Shown here: one piece after another, positions 36,606-45,643 of the stretch | Position numbering within the stretch: position 1 is the stretch's first letter | How the letters are laid out: every line of letters begins with the position of its first letter | Assembly: GCF_029946165.1 (NCBI RefSeq) | Contig: NZ_JAQSDZ010000010.1 | Coordinates: 141,131 to 205,130, forward strand | Direction of reading: 5' to 3' | Length of the DNA stretch: 64,000 nt | Source: Methylotenera sp. | Lineage (GTDB): Bacteria; Pseudomonadota; Gammaproteobacteria; Burkholderiales; Methylophilaceae | Position numbers and translations under genes: made by a program | Notes under the pieces: model-generated | Database searches by the model: none | The model's input: only the letters and a program-made list of their open reading frames with translations | What the model was told of the DNA's origin: nothing

Positions 36606-38555
36606 TTGATTGAATTTAATGACATTAATGATCTAGATTGGCTCTGTGAGTCCGTTATTGTTGAATGCAAGCTTGGTACAGGTCAAGATGGACGTGGCAA
36701 ACTTCCTGATGATTTCTGGCCGACTTATAGTGCATTTGCTAATACACATGGAGGTTTGATCATACTTGGGGTCAAAGAGAAGCAAGGTAAGTTCGAACTA
36801 AAAGGCGTTCCAGATGCAGATCGCATCATTAAAGAGCTTTTTGATAATTTAAATAACAAACAAAAAGTGAGCATTAACCTCATTACGGATGCGATGGTTC
36901 GCAAGGTTAGCTTGCAAAACGGCGATGTTATCTTAATCGAAGTTCCTGTTGCCTCTCGTAAACAAAAACCTGTTTATCTTAATGGCAATCCAATGGGTGG
37001 CAATTCATTCAAACGCTTACATGAAGGAGATCGTAAATGTGATGATGAAGATGTGAAGCGTATGCTTACTGAACAAATTGAGGATGACCGTGATCAACGC
37101 ATACTAAAGGGTTTCGGGTTAATTGATTTGGATGCAGAGAGTCTTCGGATATTTAGGCAATCTTTATATGACCGGAATCCAACGCATCCTTTTTTGGAAC
37201 ATCAAGATGCTAGTTTTCTACAACAAATAGGTGCATGGCGTAGAGATAGAAGTACAGGTGATGAGGGATTAACCTTAGCTGGTCTATTAATGTTTGGTCA
37301 ATGGCATGCCATTCAGGCGGCTGTACCTCATTACTTTGTTGACTATCAAGAACGACCTGAAGCCCGCACAGAAAATAGATGGGTGGATAGAATATGCCCT
37401 GATGGCTCATGGTCTGGCAATGTATTTGACTTTTACCGCAGAGTGTATAGGAAAATTACATCCGACATCAAGATTCCTTTCGAATTAAAAGGGGACCAAC
37501 GACGGGATGATACTCCTGTTCATGAGGCTCTCCGAGAGGCGTTGGTTAATACATTGGTTCATGCCGACTATAGTGGTCGACTTTCAATACTTGTGGTCAA
37601 ACGTCCAGATATGTTTGGTTTTAGAAACCCTGGTGGATTACGCTTGCCGATTGAACAAGTTTTGCGTGGAGGTGAAAGTGATTGCCGCAATCGTTTAATG
37701 CACCAAATGTTTCTTATGATAGGTCTAGGGGAACGTGGTGGTTCTGGTGTTCCAAAAATATATAGTGGTTGGGGTAGTCAGCATTGGCGACCTCCCGCTT
37801 TATATCAAAAAGATGACCCAGAACAAACGTTGCTTGAATTGCGTATGCTAGATTTATTGCCTGAACCAGTTTTAGCGAAGCTGCGTGACAGATTTAAACA
37901 AAAATTTGATGCATTAAAAACTACAGAACGACTAGTTCTTGCAACAGCAGAAATTGAGCGTGTAGTGACGCATCAAAGATTACTCGAAATAAGTACTGAT
38001 CACCCCCATGATTTATCTACATGCTTGCAGGGTTTAGTTCGTCAGGGATATTTGGAAACCAACGGTCGATCAGGAAAAGGAACTGTATACCACTTACCGG
38101 GAGAGAATTTACCAACACCAGATCAAGTATTTTCATATATAGGGAGCAGCTCCGAATATATGGTGAGCAGCTCCGAACATTTGAATCGTAGCTCCGAACA
38201 TTTAACGACCCAGAAAGGGAACAGAAACTCTGATGGGTGTTGGATTAGTCCTTTATTAACAGTGCCAATAGTTGATGATATAGAGTCCCTATCACCTATA
38301 CTTAAAAGCAAATTAGAAGGATTAACGAACCAAGCTAGAAATAACAAAAGATTAGCTTCAGATGAAATGAAAACATTGATTAGTAGTGTTTGTAGAGACC
38401 AGTTTCTAACACTGCATGTCCTCGCAAAACTACTCAATAGAAGCCCAGATGCTTTAAGACAACAGCATTTAAATGAAATGGTTCGTTCTCAACAGATTGG
38501 GCTTGCTTTCCCAGCCACACCCACGCACGAAAAACAAGCATATAGGTCGTTATAA
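36606..38555 (+). CDS. AlbA_2 (Schlafen-type) DNA-binding / HATPase_c_4 regulator
   Basis: A 649-residue protein. The N-terminal AlbA_2 domain (about 12-130) has ESVIVECKLGTG, TYSAFANTHGGLIILGVKE and LNGNPMGGNSFKRLHEGD. A divergent GHKL-type ATPase (HATPase_c_4, about 290-400) has the N-box EALREALVNTLVHADYSG and FRNPGGLRLP. A winged-helix region follows (about 430-500), then a hydrophilic linker with a triple SSSEHL-like repeat (about 514-535). The start is TTG at 36606 after AAGGA. It overlaps tpm by one base. Members of this family are accessory regulators of unclear target; a defence or stress role is possible but not shown. Confidence 0.82.
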   Translation: MIEFNDINDLDWLCESVIVECKLGTGQDGRGKLPDDFWPTYSAFANTHGGLIILGVKEKQGKFELKGVPDADRIIKELFDNLNNKQKVSINLITDAMVRKVSLQNGDVILIEVPVASRKQKPVYLNGNPMGGNSFKRLHEGDRKCDDEDVKRMLTEQIEDDRDQRILKGFGLIDLDAESLRIFRQSLYDRNPTHPFLEHQDASFLQQIGAWRRDRSTGDEGLTLAGLLMFGQWHAIQAAVPHYFVDYQERPEARTENRWVDRICPDGSWSGNVFDFYRRVYRKITSDIKIPFELKGDQRRDDTPVHEALREALVNTLVHADYSGRLSILVVKRPDMFGFRNPGGLRLPIEQVLRGGESDCRNRLMHQMFLMIGLGERGGSGVPKIYSGWGSQHWRPPALYQKDDPEQTLLELRMLDLLPEPVLAKLRDRFKQKFDALKTTERLVLATAEIERVVTHQRLLEISTDHPHDLSTCLQGLVRQGYLETNGRSGKGTVYHLPGENLPTPDQVFSYIGSSSEYMVSSSEHLNRSSEHLTTQKGNRNSDGCWISPLLTVPIVDDIESLSPILKSKLEGLTNQARNNKRLASDEMKTLISSVCRDQFLTLHVLAKLLNRSPDALRQQHLNEMVRSQQIGLAFPATPTHEKQAYRSL

Positions 38556-39193
38556 TGAAACACGATTTCTGGCACAGTAAATGGCAAAAAGACGAGATTG
38601 GTTTTCACTTAGCTGAAGCCAATCCATTATTGGTTAAACATTTTCCTGCGTTACAACTTGCGTCAAATAGCCGCATTTTTTTGCCTTTATGTGGCAAAAC
38701 CTTAGACATTCATTGGTTGCTGGCGCAGGGCTACCAAGTGGTTGGGGCCGAGTTGAGCACTATTGCGGTTGAGGCTTTGTTTAGTGAGTTAAACCTTATG
38801 CCAACCATTACTCAAGTGGGTAGGTTGGTCCAGTATAGCGCGCCTAATATCACCCTATGGAATGGTGATATTTTTGAGATTAACCAAGCTTTACTCGGCA
38901 AGGTGGAGGCAGTGTACGACCGTGCTGCTTTGGTGGCGCTGCCTGAAGATATGCGCACAACCTACACCGAGCATTTAATGGCGCTCACAAACAAGGCACC
39001 CCAATTACTGATTTGCTTTGAGTATGACCAGTCTGTGCATGCGGGGCCGCCATTCTCAATTGGTGCGGATGAAGTAAAACAGCATTACCAAGCTGTTTAT
39101 GACTTAACTTTGCTAGCAAGCGAGACCTTAGCCGATGGTTTGAAAGGTAAATACCCAGCTACAGAACAGGTTTGGTTGTTAAAGCCTGACTAA
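38555..39193 (+). CDS. tpm: Thiopurine S-methyltransferase family protein
   Basis: A 212-residue SAM-dependent methyltransferase of the TPMT family. DFWHSKWQKDEIGFHL opens the protein; LPLCGKTLDIHWLLAQGYQV and GAELSTIAVEALF form the SAM site, and AVYDRAALVALPEDMR is typical. Bacterial TPMTs methylate tellurite, selenite or thiols. The ATG shares a base with the stop of the AlbA_2 gene (TAATG), so it is translationally coupled. Confidence 0.92.
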   Translation: MKHDFWHSKWQKDEIGFHLAEANPLLVKHFPALQLASNSRIFLPLCGKTLDIHWLLAQGYQVVGAELSTIAVEALFSELNLMPTITQVGRLVQYSAPNITLWNGDIFEINQALLGKVEAVYDRAALVALPEDMRTTYTEHLMALTNKAPQLLICFEYDQSVHAGPPFSIGADEVKQHYQAVYDLTLLASETLADGLKGKYPATEQVWLLKPD

Positions 39194-39197
39194 ACTT

Positions 39198-40337
39198 TTA
39201 TTTATACAAGGCATTAATCACATCGGTTTGCGACAATATGCCTACTAAGCGCTTTTCATCATCCACCACGGGAATAACATGCAGGGCATGCGTGGTGATA
39301 AGCGGAATAATATGCACAATATGCGCGTCATGTTGAATGGTGACGGCATGGGTGCTCATAATTTGCCCAACTACTTCTGGCTGAGTGCTATGTGTGCGAT
39401 GCGAGCGACGGATAAGTTGCTTAAAGCGTGATTCCACATGCGCAAATGATTCAGGTTTGGCGTGGCGCATAAAGTCATCGTGACTTAATAGGCCAATCAC
39501 TCGGTTTGCTTTGTTAACTACAGGAATGGCTGGGTAAGGGCTTTGCCTGAGCTTTTCCCAAGCATCTTCTAATCTATGCCCATACTCCAAGGCAAAAGTC
39601 ACAGGGCTCATGATTTTATTGCATTGAATTTCTCCCAGCTTACGCTTATAAGCATTGAGCTCAGTTTGCTCTAACAATTGCTTTAAATTATCACGGTTAA
39701 TATCAATAATTTGATCAAATTGCTGCAGTGCTGCGTTGAGATCTTCTTCGCGAAAGCCGAATTGATAATGCATTTGCGCGGGAGAGGCCGTTTTTTCGCT
39801 CGCGGATGCAGGTGGATAGGTGCGTCCAGTCAGGTTGTTGTAAATTAAAGCCATGCCTAATAATAGAAAGCTGTTAACAGCCACTGGCCAAAGTACAAAT
39901 CCGTAGCCCAGCGCATGAATCGCTGGTCCACCTAAAACAGCGGTAAGCGCAACAGCGCCGCTGGGCGGATGCAAGCAACGCAAGGCAAACATTAAGAGTA
40001 TGGAAAACATGGCAGCTAGCCCTGCGGCGAGCGAGATATTCTGCGGAAACAATAATGCAAAGCTCACTCCCGTCAATGCGGCAATGATGTTGCCGCCAAC
40101 AATAGACCACGGCTGCGCTAAAGGGCTACTGGGTAGAGCAAACAGTAGAACTGACGAAGCTCCCATGGGAGCAATCAAGAAAAAGGTCGCGATAGGGTCG
40201 TAATTAACCGCGTATTGAGCAATCAAACCCGTAAATAAAATGCCACATAAAGCACCTACAGCAGCGCGGTATTTTTCAGCCCAACCACCTGTCATGGCTT
40301 GAGGCCAAAAACGCTTTAGATAAATAATCAGATTCAC
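39198..40337 (-). CDS. HPP family membrane protein with CBS pair
   Basis: A 379-residue protein. The N-terminal HPP domain (about 20-175) has about five hydrophobic segments and the family motif LRCLHPPSGAVALTAVLGG. A hydrophilic linker (about 180-235) leads into a CBS pair (about 240-375), with YPAIPVVNKANRVIGLLSHD and HVIPVVDDEKRLVGILSQTD. HPP proteins have been linked to nitrite transport in some bacteria; the CBS pair suggests nucleotide gating. Its stop is 5 bp from the tpm stop (convergent). Confidence 0.87.
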   Translation of the reverse strand: MNLIIYLKRFWPQAMTGGWAEKYRAAVGALCGILFTGLIAQYAVNYDPIATFFLIAPMGASSVLLFALPSSPLAQPWSIVGGNIIAALTGVSFALLFPQNISLAAGLAAMFSILLMFALRCLHPPSGAVALTAVLGGPAIHALGYGFVLWPVAVNSFLLLGMALIYNNLTGRTYPPASASEKTASPAQMHYQFGFREEDLNAALQQFDQIIDINRDNLKQLLEQTELNAYKRKLGEIQCNKIMSPVTFALEYGHRLEDAWEKLRQSPYPAIPVVNKANRVIGLLSHDDFMRHAKPESFAHVESRFKQLIRRSHRTHSTQPEVVGQIMSTHAVTIQHDAHIVHIIPLITTHALHVIPVVDDEKRLVGILSQTDVINALYK

Positions 40338-40345
40338 TTTTTAGC

Positions 40346-41002
40346 TCAAGCACATTTGTTATCAACATTAGTCAAAGTCAGCCAATCACTTAAGTTATTA
40401 ACTACATGGTAACTATTTTGCACTACAAAGTCGCTAGGTTGTTTTAAATCTGGCACCACAACTACTTTTAAACCTGCGGCTATGGCGGCTTGTGCGCCTA
40501 ATTCGCTATCTTCAAACGCGATACATTCACTGGCTTTTAAGCCTAGCTTCTCTACTGCAAGTAAATAAATATCTGGGTTTGGCTTGCCTCGGGAAACTTC
40601 TTGACCGCTGGTAAGATGACTAAAATAATCCAACACACCAGTATGCGTTAATCGATGGGTAATGTGTTGCATTGGCGATGAAGAAGCCACGCTACAAATC
40701 ACGCCATTGGTTTGGTAGTGGTGTAATAAAGCTTGTGCGCCTGCTTTCAGGGGAAACACATGATTGCGCAGATCTAAGTAGGTATTTAAGCCTTGTAACA
40801 CGTGATTAAAGTTGGCTTCTCCACCCAATTGCTGAGTCATGATGCGCGTGGAATCTGACCAAACTCGTCCAACTAACTCAACATACTCAGTTTGCGTGTA
40901 GTTAATACCAATTTGTTCTGCGGCTTGTATGCAGCCTTGCATGATGATGCGCTCAGAATCAATCAGTAAGCCATCCATATCAAAAATTGCTGCTTTTATC
41001 AC
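40346..41002 (-). CDS. HAD-superfamily (subfamily IA) phosphatase
   Basis: A 218-residue hydrolase. Motif I is FDMDGLLIDSE with the DxD nucleophile pair, motif II is VASSSP, the conserved Lys is in GKPNPDIY, and motif IV is CIAFEDSELGAQAA. The cap insertion at about 15-90 is the beta-phosphoglucomutase/phosphonatase type. The substrate is unknown and is likely a sugar phosphate. The start is a GTG at 41002. It lies 8 bp upstream of the HPP-CBS gene on the same strand. Confidence 0.87.
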   Translation of the reverse strand: MIKAAIFDMDGLLIDSERIIMQGCIQAAEQIGINYTQTEYVELVGRVWSDSTRIMTQQLGGEANFNHVLQGLNTYLDLRNHVFPLKAGAQALLHHYQTNGVICSVASSSPMQHITHRLTHTGVLDYFSHLTSGQEVSRGKPNPDIYLLAVEKLGLKASECIAFEDSELGAQAAIAAGLKVVVVPDLKQPSDFVVQNSYHVVNNLSDWLTLTNVDNKCA

Positions 41003-41066
41003 GTGAGCTTTTTCGCAAAAAGCGTGACTTTAACATACAACAAGAACCGTGATTTAAATTCATTAA

Positions 41067-41194
41067 GAGACTTTTGCACGAATGCACTTTCGTTATAAAA
41101 ACTTACAAATTCGTCCTTCCGTCGCATGCGGTTAAGACGGGATTTTATAACTCTGCTCAAGACACACCTAAATTCTGGTTCGTACAAAGGTCTC
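41067..41194. mobile_element. 128-bp miniature element with IS5-like ends
   Basis: GAGACTTTTGCACGAA (41067-41082) matches the reverse complement of TTCGTACAAAGGTCTC (41179-41194) at 14 of 16 positions. An internal pair, TTATAAAA near 41094 and TTTTATAA near 41145, forms a second stem. There is no coding frame. The left end is identical over 17 bases to the right end of the element at 11286-11503. It occupies the gap between the HAD gene and xthA. Confidence 0.6.
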
Positions 41195-41263
41195 ATTTAT
41201 ATAGAATTATATGCAATTATTTACACATGCTAAAATAGGCTAAACCATAATTGAGATTGAGCC

Positions 41264-42031
41264 GTGAAACTTGCAACTTGGAACGTAAACTCACTGAATG
41301 TGCGCCTACCGCATGTACTAGATTGGCTCCGTGATAACCCCATTGACGTGCTTTGCTTGCAAGAAACTAAGCAAGAAGATAGCAAGTTTCCTTATGCTGA
41401 ATTAAAAGAGGCAGGTTACAACGCCATTCATAGTGGGCAAAGAACCTACAATGGCGTGGCAATTTTAAGCACTCATGAAATGACAGATATTGAGCATGGT
41501 ATTAACGCTTTTGAAGATGAGCAAAAACGTGTGATTTCTGCCACTATTAACGGCGTGCGAGTAGTGTGTGTGTATATTGTAAATGGCCAAGCTGTGGATT
41601 CTGAAAAGTATGAATACAAGATGCGCTGGTTAAGTGCGCTTAATGCATGGTTAGCGATTGAGCTTAAAAAGTACCCAAAATTAGTTTTATTAGGTGATTA
41701 CAACATTGCACCTGAAGACCGTGATTGCCACGACCCTGCAGCCTGGCTTGGGCAAATATTAGTCAGCCCAAAAGAGCGCGAGCATTTTCAAAAACTGCTT
41801 CAATTGGGATTGCATGATAGCTTTAGGTTATTTGAGCAAGCAGAAAAAAGCTTTAGCTGGTGGGATTACCGCATGATGGGTTTCAGACGTAACTTCGGTA
41901 TGCGCATTGACCATATTTTAGTTAGCGACGCGCTTAAATCAGCTTGTATCGCTGTGGCTATCGACAAAACACCACGCAAACTGGAAAGACCTTCTGACCA
42001 TACACCTGTGATTTTGGAATTAGGTATTTAA
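41264..42031 (+). CDS. xthA: Exodeoxyribonuclease III
   Basis: A 255-residue AP endonuclease and 3'-5' exonuclease of base-excision repair. The EEP-fold motifs are WNVNSLNVRLPHVLDWL, LCLQETKQED, LLGDYNIAPEDRD, FGMRIDHILVS and the terminal RPSDHTPVILEL with the catalytic His. The start is GTG at 41264, which gives the usual MKLATWNVNS opening. It is a single-gene unit, divergent from the HAD gene. Confidence 0.95.
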   Translation: MKLATWNVNSLNVRLPHVLDWLRDNPIDVLCLQETKQEDSKFPYAELKEAGYNAIHSGQRTYNGVAILSTHEMTDIEHGINAFEDEQKRVISATINGVRVVCVYIVNGQAVDSEKYEYKMRWLSALNAWLAIELKKYPKLVLLGDYNIAPEDRDCHDPAAWLGQILVSPKEREHFQKLLQLGLHDSFRLFEQAEKSFSWWDYRMMGFRRNFGMRIDHILVSDALKSACIAVAIDKTPRKLERPSDHTPVILELGI

Positions 42032-42108
42032 AGGAAATATACGGCGGTCAGAATACACTTGCGGTTTAACGTTCTTGCTAGATAAAACCTAGACCTTTCA
42101 CGTTTAAT

Positions 42109-42136
42109 CGTCATTCTCGACTGCTCGGGAATGACG
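42109..42136. repeat. CGTCATTCT-type hairpin between xthA and ntrX
   Basis: CGTCATTCTCGA (42109-42120), loop CTGC, then TCGGGAATGACG. It lies between convergent genes and could act as a weak shared 3' end. It belongs to the same dispersed family as 11342-11447 and 20075-20105. Confidence 0.6.
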
Positions 42137-42141
42137 CCTGA

Positions 42142-43461
42142 TTACTTAATCTTAATCCCAAGCTGTTTGAGTTTACGGTACAAATGTGTGCGCTCTAATC
42201 CAGCTATATCGGCTAATTTACTCATATTATTAGCCGCAGCCTTCATGTGATGCTGAAAATACATACGCTCAAAGTCGTCTCGCGCCTCACGCAAAGGCTG
42301 GTCTAAGAATGACATACTTAGAGCGTCCGCCATATTGACCTCTCCAACTTGTACTGGTTTATGCTTTTTAATTTCAGCAGTATTAACCTGCACTTCAGAG
42401 TTATCAAACTGGTGCAAAACACGCTTCACATCATCTAAAGTGATTTTCTCACCCAAACTCGTGTGTATTAAATTTCTGATTGCGGCATCTAATTGCGCCA
42501 AATCGCCAGGCCAATTAGCATTACGTAGCGCATTTAATGCGGCTATATCAAACTCGCGGTATTCCAAGCCCGCCAACTCGAGTTGCAAATTAGCAATCGC
42601 AACTACTAAGTCAGGGATGTCTTCCCTATGCTCATCTAAGGCTGGTACACGTAAAGATGCCGCAGACAAAGCTTGAAATAAATTGAGATCAAATAAAGAT
42701 TCAGCTTGTAACTTAGGTAAGTTTTCGCTGGTGCCACACACAACACGCACATGATACTTTTCTGATTTTGCAATTAACAGCAGTAAGCCTTTTTGTTCAG
42801 CTTTCTTAAGATCGGCAATCTCGGAAAGAAATAATACGCCACCACGAACCGATTCAAGTATGTCCAAAGGCGTATCTACCAGTTGGTTGAAGTCCGTGAG
42901 TTGCAGCCAAGGGCTACCAGCATCTTGTAAATATCGTGCGCAAAGCTCCGCCCCACAACCCTTAGGGCCAATCAATAAAATTGGCGTAGGACTAACGCCA
43001 ACGGCAATTTTATCTAGCCTATCTTTAAGTGCTGTAACAATCGGGCTTTTGCCTAAACTGCTGAGATTCATTTCTGATTTTGGCAACTGTTCACTGTGTT
43101 TTAACGCGGCACTTACAGTTTTTAAGAGCTTTTGTAGTGCAATTGGCTTTTCTAAAAAGTCAAAAGCGCCGATACGTGTTGCTTCTACTGCAGTATCAAT
43201 CGTGCCATGCCCTGACATCATCACCACGGGCATTGTCAATAAACTGCTATTCGCCCATTCTTTAAGCAGCGTAATACCATCACAATCTGGCATCCAAATA
43301 TCAAGCAACACAAGATCAGGGCGTTCATGCAAGCGTGCTGCACGGGCTGCGGCAGCATTTTCTGCCAGCTGTACTTGGTAGCCTTCGTCTTGCAGAATAT
43401 CGCGCAAAAGCTCGCGTATACCAATTTCATCGTCAACTACTAATATATGTTTTGATGCCAT
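42142..43461 (-). CDS. ntrX: NtrX-type response regulator with degenerate AAA+ domain
   Basis: A 439-residue regulator paired with NtrY. The receiver (about 1-120) is intact, with the Asp10-Asp11 acidic pair, phospho-acceptor Asp54 in LLDIWMPD and Lys105 in EKPI. The central AAA+ domain is degenerate. Walker A reads GPKGCGAE (165-172) without lysine, Walker B reads GGVLFLSEI (207-215) with Ser for Asp, and no GAFTGA loop is present. A Fis-type helix-turn-helix ends the protein (NNMSKLADIAGLERTHLYRKL). It should bind DNA when phosphorylated but cannot be an ATP-driven sigma-54 activator. It is 12 bp after ntrY. Confidence 0.9.
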   Translation of the reverse strand: MASKHILVVDDEIGIRELLRDILQDEGYQVQLAENAAAARAARLHERPDLVLLDIWMPDCDGITLLKEWANSSLLTMPVVMMSGHGTIDTAVEATRIGAFDFLEKPIALQKLLKTVSAALKHSEQLPKSEMNLSSLGKSPIVTALKDRLDKIAVGVSPTPILLIGPKGCGAELCARYLQDAGSPWLQLTDFNQLVDTPLDILESVRGGVLFLSEIADLKKAEQKGLLLLIAKSEKYHVRVVCGTSENLPKLQAESLFDLNLFQALSAASLRVPALDEHREDIPDLVVAIANLQLELAGLEYREFDIAALNALRNANWPGDLAQLDAAIRNLIHTSLGEKITLDDVKRVLHQFDNSEVQVNTAEIKKHKPVQVGEVNMADALSMSFLDQPLREARDDFERMYFQHHMKAAANNMSKLADIAGLERTHLYRKLKQLGIKIK

Positions 43462-43473
43462 TTTCTATCTTCT

Positions 43474-45630
43474 TTATGATTCCGTATGACTAAGTGTATC
43501 TATCAAGAGTGGGATTTTGATTGCAACAATTGCACCTGTGGTTTGCATGGCTTTTGGCACATTTTCAATTTTAATACTGCCTTTATGTTCTTCAATAATT
43601 TTTTTCACGATGGCTAAGCCTAAGCCAGTACCATGTGATTTGGTTGTGACATAAGGTTCAAAAACACGCAACAGCATGTCTTCAGGAAAACCTAAGCCAT
43701 TATCGGTGACAGTGAGCGCTAACATTTCACCTTCAATTTTAGTCTGAACCGCTATGGTGGCATCGGCTTGATCTACAAGTGCATCTTGCGCATTTTGAAG
43801 CAAATTATGAATCACTTGACGCAACATCGTACTATCGCCTTTTATTGAACAAGGCTGTTTTTCTAACACCAAACTTATCTTACTACCCGAATGATCATAA
43901 AGTGAAACTACTTCTTTAATGAGATTGTTTAAGTTTAGCTTTTGTAGTTGTGGCGCTGGTGAACGCGCGTAATCACTAAACTCATTCACCATGCGCTTCA
44001 TCGCATCTACTTGGTTAACGATGGTTTCTGTCGAACGTCTTAACATTTCCGCATCAGCATCATTCAGCTTACTCAGTAATTTATGCGACATGCGTTCTGC
44101 TGATAGTTGAATCGGCGTAAGCGGATTTTTAATTTCATGCGCAAGTCGTCTTGCCACCTCACCCCATGCTGCATCGCGTTGCGCTTGTATCATCGTGGTT
44201 GCGTCATCAAATACCGCAACATAGCCGCCATCAGGTAAGCGCGTGCCACGCACTGTTAGTATCTGCTTGCCATTAGCACCTAACAATTCTACCTGGGTTT
44301 GACCATCTTCTTTATGAGTGCCAGCTTGCTCAATATCATCTAAGCTATTCTTAGCCACAGTAAGTAAAAAGTTTTCCAATCGGGGATATTTAAGGTTAAT
44401 TTGTTCTAGCTGCAGGCCGACATAACCTTGCAATGGCACCCCAAGTATGTTCATAGCCGCTTCGTTAAATGTGCGCAACTCGCCACGTTTATTGAGCGCC
44501 ATCACGCCTGATGACAAATGCGCGAGTATGGTTTCTAAATAGCCGCGTGCGGCTTCAACTCGCGCACGATTTCCATCAGCAGCTTTTGTCGCATCGCCTA
44601 ACTGTTGCGTCATGCTATTGAATGATTGCACCAGCACGCCCAACTCATCTTTACCATGCGCAGGCAACATCGTACTGTAGTCACCGCTAGCAATCGCCTT
44701 AGTACCTTCTGCTAAAACGGTTAATGGTGCAGAAAGGCGCCGACTTAACACGAAAGCCACAGCAACCGCTCCCAGCATCGCCAGCATCATCACCAAAGTG
44801 AGCGTAAGGGCAAATACCTCCCTTAATGAAGCACGACTATATGAAAGCTGCTGATAATCTTGATAGACATCTTGTACCGCTTCAGCTGTTTTTGCTAACG
44901 GTTTAGGTACTGGCTGCAACAGCTGTAATATACGTAGTTCACCAGTTAAGTCTTGCCCATTGACGGGTGCCAGCACGCGTAAATATAAACCTTTATCGCC
45001 GATAGGTTCAATACTTGCCACGGTATGTTTACGCGCTTGCCTAAGCTGAACAATGCTTGGCAACTCAGGCAAAAAAGTCCCTGAATCACTACTTGAAACC
45101 TCTAAAATTCGGCCTTGTACGGTTAATAAAGTCAGATCTTGTATTCCGCTTTTTTCACGTAAATCATTTAGTATGGAATGGGTATTTAAAGGTTGAAAAG
45201 ATAAGGCTGTCGCCATGCTCTCGCCTTTTTCTTTTACATCCGCCAGCATAATATCTAAGGCCGTGCGCCCTAAATTAAGCCCGCCCTCAAGCGCAGCTTC
45301 AACCTTCACGTTAAACCAAGATTCAATAGACCTTGTTAAAAAGTTCACGGAAACTAGGTAGACGATTAAGCCTGGAATAATCGCCATCATCGCAAAGCTA
45401 CCTAACAAACGTAGCGTAAAACGGCTACCCACCACACCTTTACGAATTTGTCGGTATAAACGCCAAATTTGATAACCAATCAATACAATCAAGAAGGTTG
45501 CTAAAACGCCATTGAGCGTCACCAGTAAAGTGTAGTATTCACCTGAAGCAGCAGTATTCGCACTTGCATTTGACAGCAAGTAAAGTAAAAAAACGCCTAA
45601 AGCAGCGCTAATAAAAATGACATACTTCAT
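43474..45630 (-). CDS. ntrY: NtrY-type membrane sensor histidine kinase
   Basis: About 718 residues. Three N-terminal hydrophobic helices (about 1-80) are followed by a periplasmic loop, another helix (about 265-295), HAMP (about 295-350), PAS (about 365-470), the HisKA H-box ARRLAHEIKNPLTPIQLS and HATPase_c with GLGFPED and TKSHGTGLGLAIVKK. The ATG at 45630 is chosen because an upstream Met (45672) would lie inside the DUF4390 gene. NtrY/NtrX is linked to nitrogen or redox control. The order rsmB-DUF4390-ntrY-ntrX is common in betaproteobacteria. Confidence 0.92.
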   Translation of the reverse strand: MKYVIFISAALGVFLLYLLSNASANTAASGEYYTLLVTLNGVLATFLIVLIGYQIWRLYRQIRKGVVGSRFTLRLLGSFAMMAIIPGLIVYLVSVNFLTRSIESWFNVKVEAALEGGLNLGRTALDIMLADVKEKGESMATALSFQPLNTHSILNDLREKSGIQDLTLLTVQGRILEVSSSDSGTFLPELPSIVQLRQARKHTVASIEPIGDKGLYLRVLAPVNGQDLTGELRILQLLQPVPKPLAKTAEAVQDVYQDYQQLSYSRASLREVFALTLTLVMMLAMLGAVAVAFVLSRRLSAPLTVLAEGTKAIASGDYSTMLPAHGKDELGVLVQSFNSMTQQLGDATKAADGNRARVEAARGYLETILAHLSSGVMALNKRGELRTFNEAAMNILGVPLQGYVGLQLEQINLKYPRLENFLLTVAKNSLDDIEQAGTHKEDGQTQVELLGANGKQILTVRGTRLPDGGYVAVFDDATTMIQAQRDAAWGEVARRLAHEIKNPLTPIQLSAERMSHKLLSKLNDADAEMLRRSTETIVNQVDAMKRMVNEFSDYARSPAPQLQKLNLNNLIKEVVSLYDHSGSKISLVLEKQPCSIKGDSTMLRQVIHNLLQNAQDALVDQADATIAVQTKIEGEMLALTVTDNGLGFPEDMLLRVFEPYVTTKSHGTGLGLAIVKKIIEEHKGSIKIENVPKAMQTTGAIVAIKIPLLIDTLSHTES

Positions 45631-45643
45631 TGTGGGATATTGA

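Noticed and set aside
38138..38205. Triple AGCTCCGAA repeat as a CRISPR-like or minisatellite array
   Set aside because: It is in frame and encodes the SSSEHL-type linker repeat of the AlbA_2 protein; three units of unequal length do not form an array.
42860..43381. Plus-strand open frame of 173 codons inside ntrX
   Set aside because: It is antisense to a well-supported gene and reads as a low-complexity Ser/Ala/Ile mixture without motifs.
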